Source: Gammaproteobacteria bacterium
GTDB lineage: Bacteria; Pseudomonadota; Gammaproteobacteria; Poriferisulfidales; GCA-002705445
Assembly: GCA_002702235.1 (NCBI GenBank)
Contig: NZYO01000010.1
Location: 1-8,657 of the forward strand
Direction of reading: 5' to 3'
DNA length: 8,657 nucleotides
Part shown: positions 8,079 to 8,657 of the stretch, piece after piece
Layout: the number at the start of each line of letters is the position of its first letter
Position numbering within the stretch: position 1 is the first letter of the stretch
Notes under the pieces: generated by a model
What the model was told of the DNA's origin: nothing
The model's input: the letters and a program-made list of their open reading frames with translations, nothing else
The model's database searches: none
Made by a program: the position numbers and the translations under genes

Positions 8079-8657
8079 ACTTGATGATAATTTAGCCGCT
8101 TACGCTGTTAAACCATCAATTAGTAAAGGAAGAAAATATAAAGAAGAGGAGAGCTCAGGCCGTTCAATATATCAAAGAGACAGAGAGAGGATAATTCACA
8201 CTACAGCATTTAGAAGACTGCAATACAAAACACAAGTTTTTGTAAATGATGAAGGCGACCATTTTAGAACTCGTTTAACGCACACCATTGAAGTCGCACA
8301 AATTTCCAGAGCTATAGCTCGTCTACTATACATCAATGAGGATCTTGCAGAAGCTATTGCTTTAGCGCACGATCTTGGTCATACACCGTTTGGTCATGCA
8401 GGACAGGATGCGTTAAATAGCTGCATGAAAGATCATGGTGGTTTTGAGCATAATATTCAGTCTCTAAGAATTATAGATAAATTAGAGATAAGGTATGAAA
8501 ATTTCGATGGTTTAAACCTTACTCATGAAACAAGAGAAGGAATTTTAAAACGTTGTAACAAAAAAACTGCAGAAAAATTAGGAGAAGTTGCTGAAAGATT
8601 TTTAGTAAATAAGAATGGGTCTTTAGAGTCACAAATTGTAAATTTTGCTGACGAGAT
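8068..8657 (+). CDS. dgt: Deoxyguanosinetriphosphate triphosphohydrolase-like protein, 3' end cut off by window edge
   Basis: HD-domain dNTP triphosphohydrolase; the E. coli enzyme cleaves dGTP to deoxyguanosine and triphosphate. The first 196 residues are visible and the frame is open to the edge. [20 protein letters not shown] (31-50) and LQYKTQVFV lead to the HD metal site: H72 in RTRLTHT, H101-D102 in [11 protein letters not shown], and D195 in NFADE. GGFEHN (124-129) and [11 protein letters not shown] (149-159) fit the shorter dGTPase-like (type 2) subfamily rather than the long E. coli type. The GTG start is forced: in-frame TAA lies at 8062-8064 and no ATG intervenes. A weak TAGAGA precedes it at 8056-8061. 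It overlaps aroB by 11 bp and is probably co-transcribed with it. aroB-dgt adjacency is known from Betaproteobacteria. Substrate preference cannot be read from the sequence. Confidence 0.95.
   Translation, partial: MTNKLDDNLAAYAVKPSISKGRKYKEEESSGRSIYQRDRERIIHTTAFRRLQYKTQVFVNDEGDHFRTRLTHTIEVAQISRAIARLLYINEDLAEAIALAHDLGHTPFGHAGQDALNSCMKDHGGFEHNIQSLRIIDKLEIRYENFDGLNLTHETREGILKRCNKKTAEKLGEVAERFLVNKNGSLESQIVNFADE

Overview
The window is a compact, AT-rich stretch of bacterial core genome. It carries nine protein genes, seven complete and one cut at each edge, with no mobile element, CRISPR array, RNA gene or recognisable novel system. Ribosomal protein S21, GltD, HemE, PBP1A, AroK and AroB all read like gammaproteobacterial family members. 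The S21 has the RRFxRxCEKAG style of Gammaproteobacteria, and PBP1A keeps the Cys pair and C-terminal ending seen in the E. coli enzyme as I recall it. Low GC, intergenic spaces of 0-79 bp, overlapping genes and few Shine-Dalgarno sites suggest a streamlined, possibly marine or symbiotic, gammaproteobacterium. The species cannot be fixed from this sequence alone.

Layout. tsaD (minus strand, its 3' part beyond the left edge) is divergent from rpsU-yqeY (plus), across a 68-bp gap with a good sigma70-like promoter for rpsU. After a 79-bp gap holding a 10-bp hairpin come gltD and hemE, joined by a TAATG stop/start overlap. hemE meets mrcA (PBP1A, minus strand) tail to tail, and the two stop codons share the tetranucleotide TTAA. 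mrcA is divergent from aroK-aroB-dgt (plus) across 54 bp that must hold promoters for both directions. aroK/aroB overlap by 23 bp and aroB/dgt by 11 bp; dgt runs off the right edge.

Functions. The genes are housekeeping: tRNA t6A37 modification (tsaD), small-subunit ribosomal protein (rpsU), an uncharacterised GatB/YqeY-domain protein, the small subunit of glutamate synthase (gltD), haem synthesis (hemE), peptidoglycan polymerisation and cross-linking (mrcA), two shikimate pathway steps (aroK, aroB) and dNTP hydrolysis (dgt). The gene order is the most informative aspect. From general knowledge, many Gamma- and Betaproteobacteria have ponA/mrcA divergent from pilMNOPQ-aroK-aroB-(damX or dgt)-gltB-gltD-hemE. 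The same neighbours occur here in permuted order, with pilMNOPQ absent between mrcA and aroK and gltB absent before gltD. dnaG and rpoD are also absent after rpsU-yqeY.

The points worth a second look are small-scale: a hairpin that pairs the yqeY Shine-Dalgarno core with its start codon region, a palindromic -10 box between mrcA and aroK with a nearly leaderless aroK transcript, the shared-stop convergence of hemE and mrcA, and rpsU as the only gene with a strong Shine-Dalgarno. No stretch longer than 79 bp lacks a gene.
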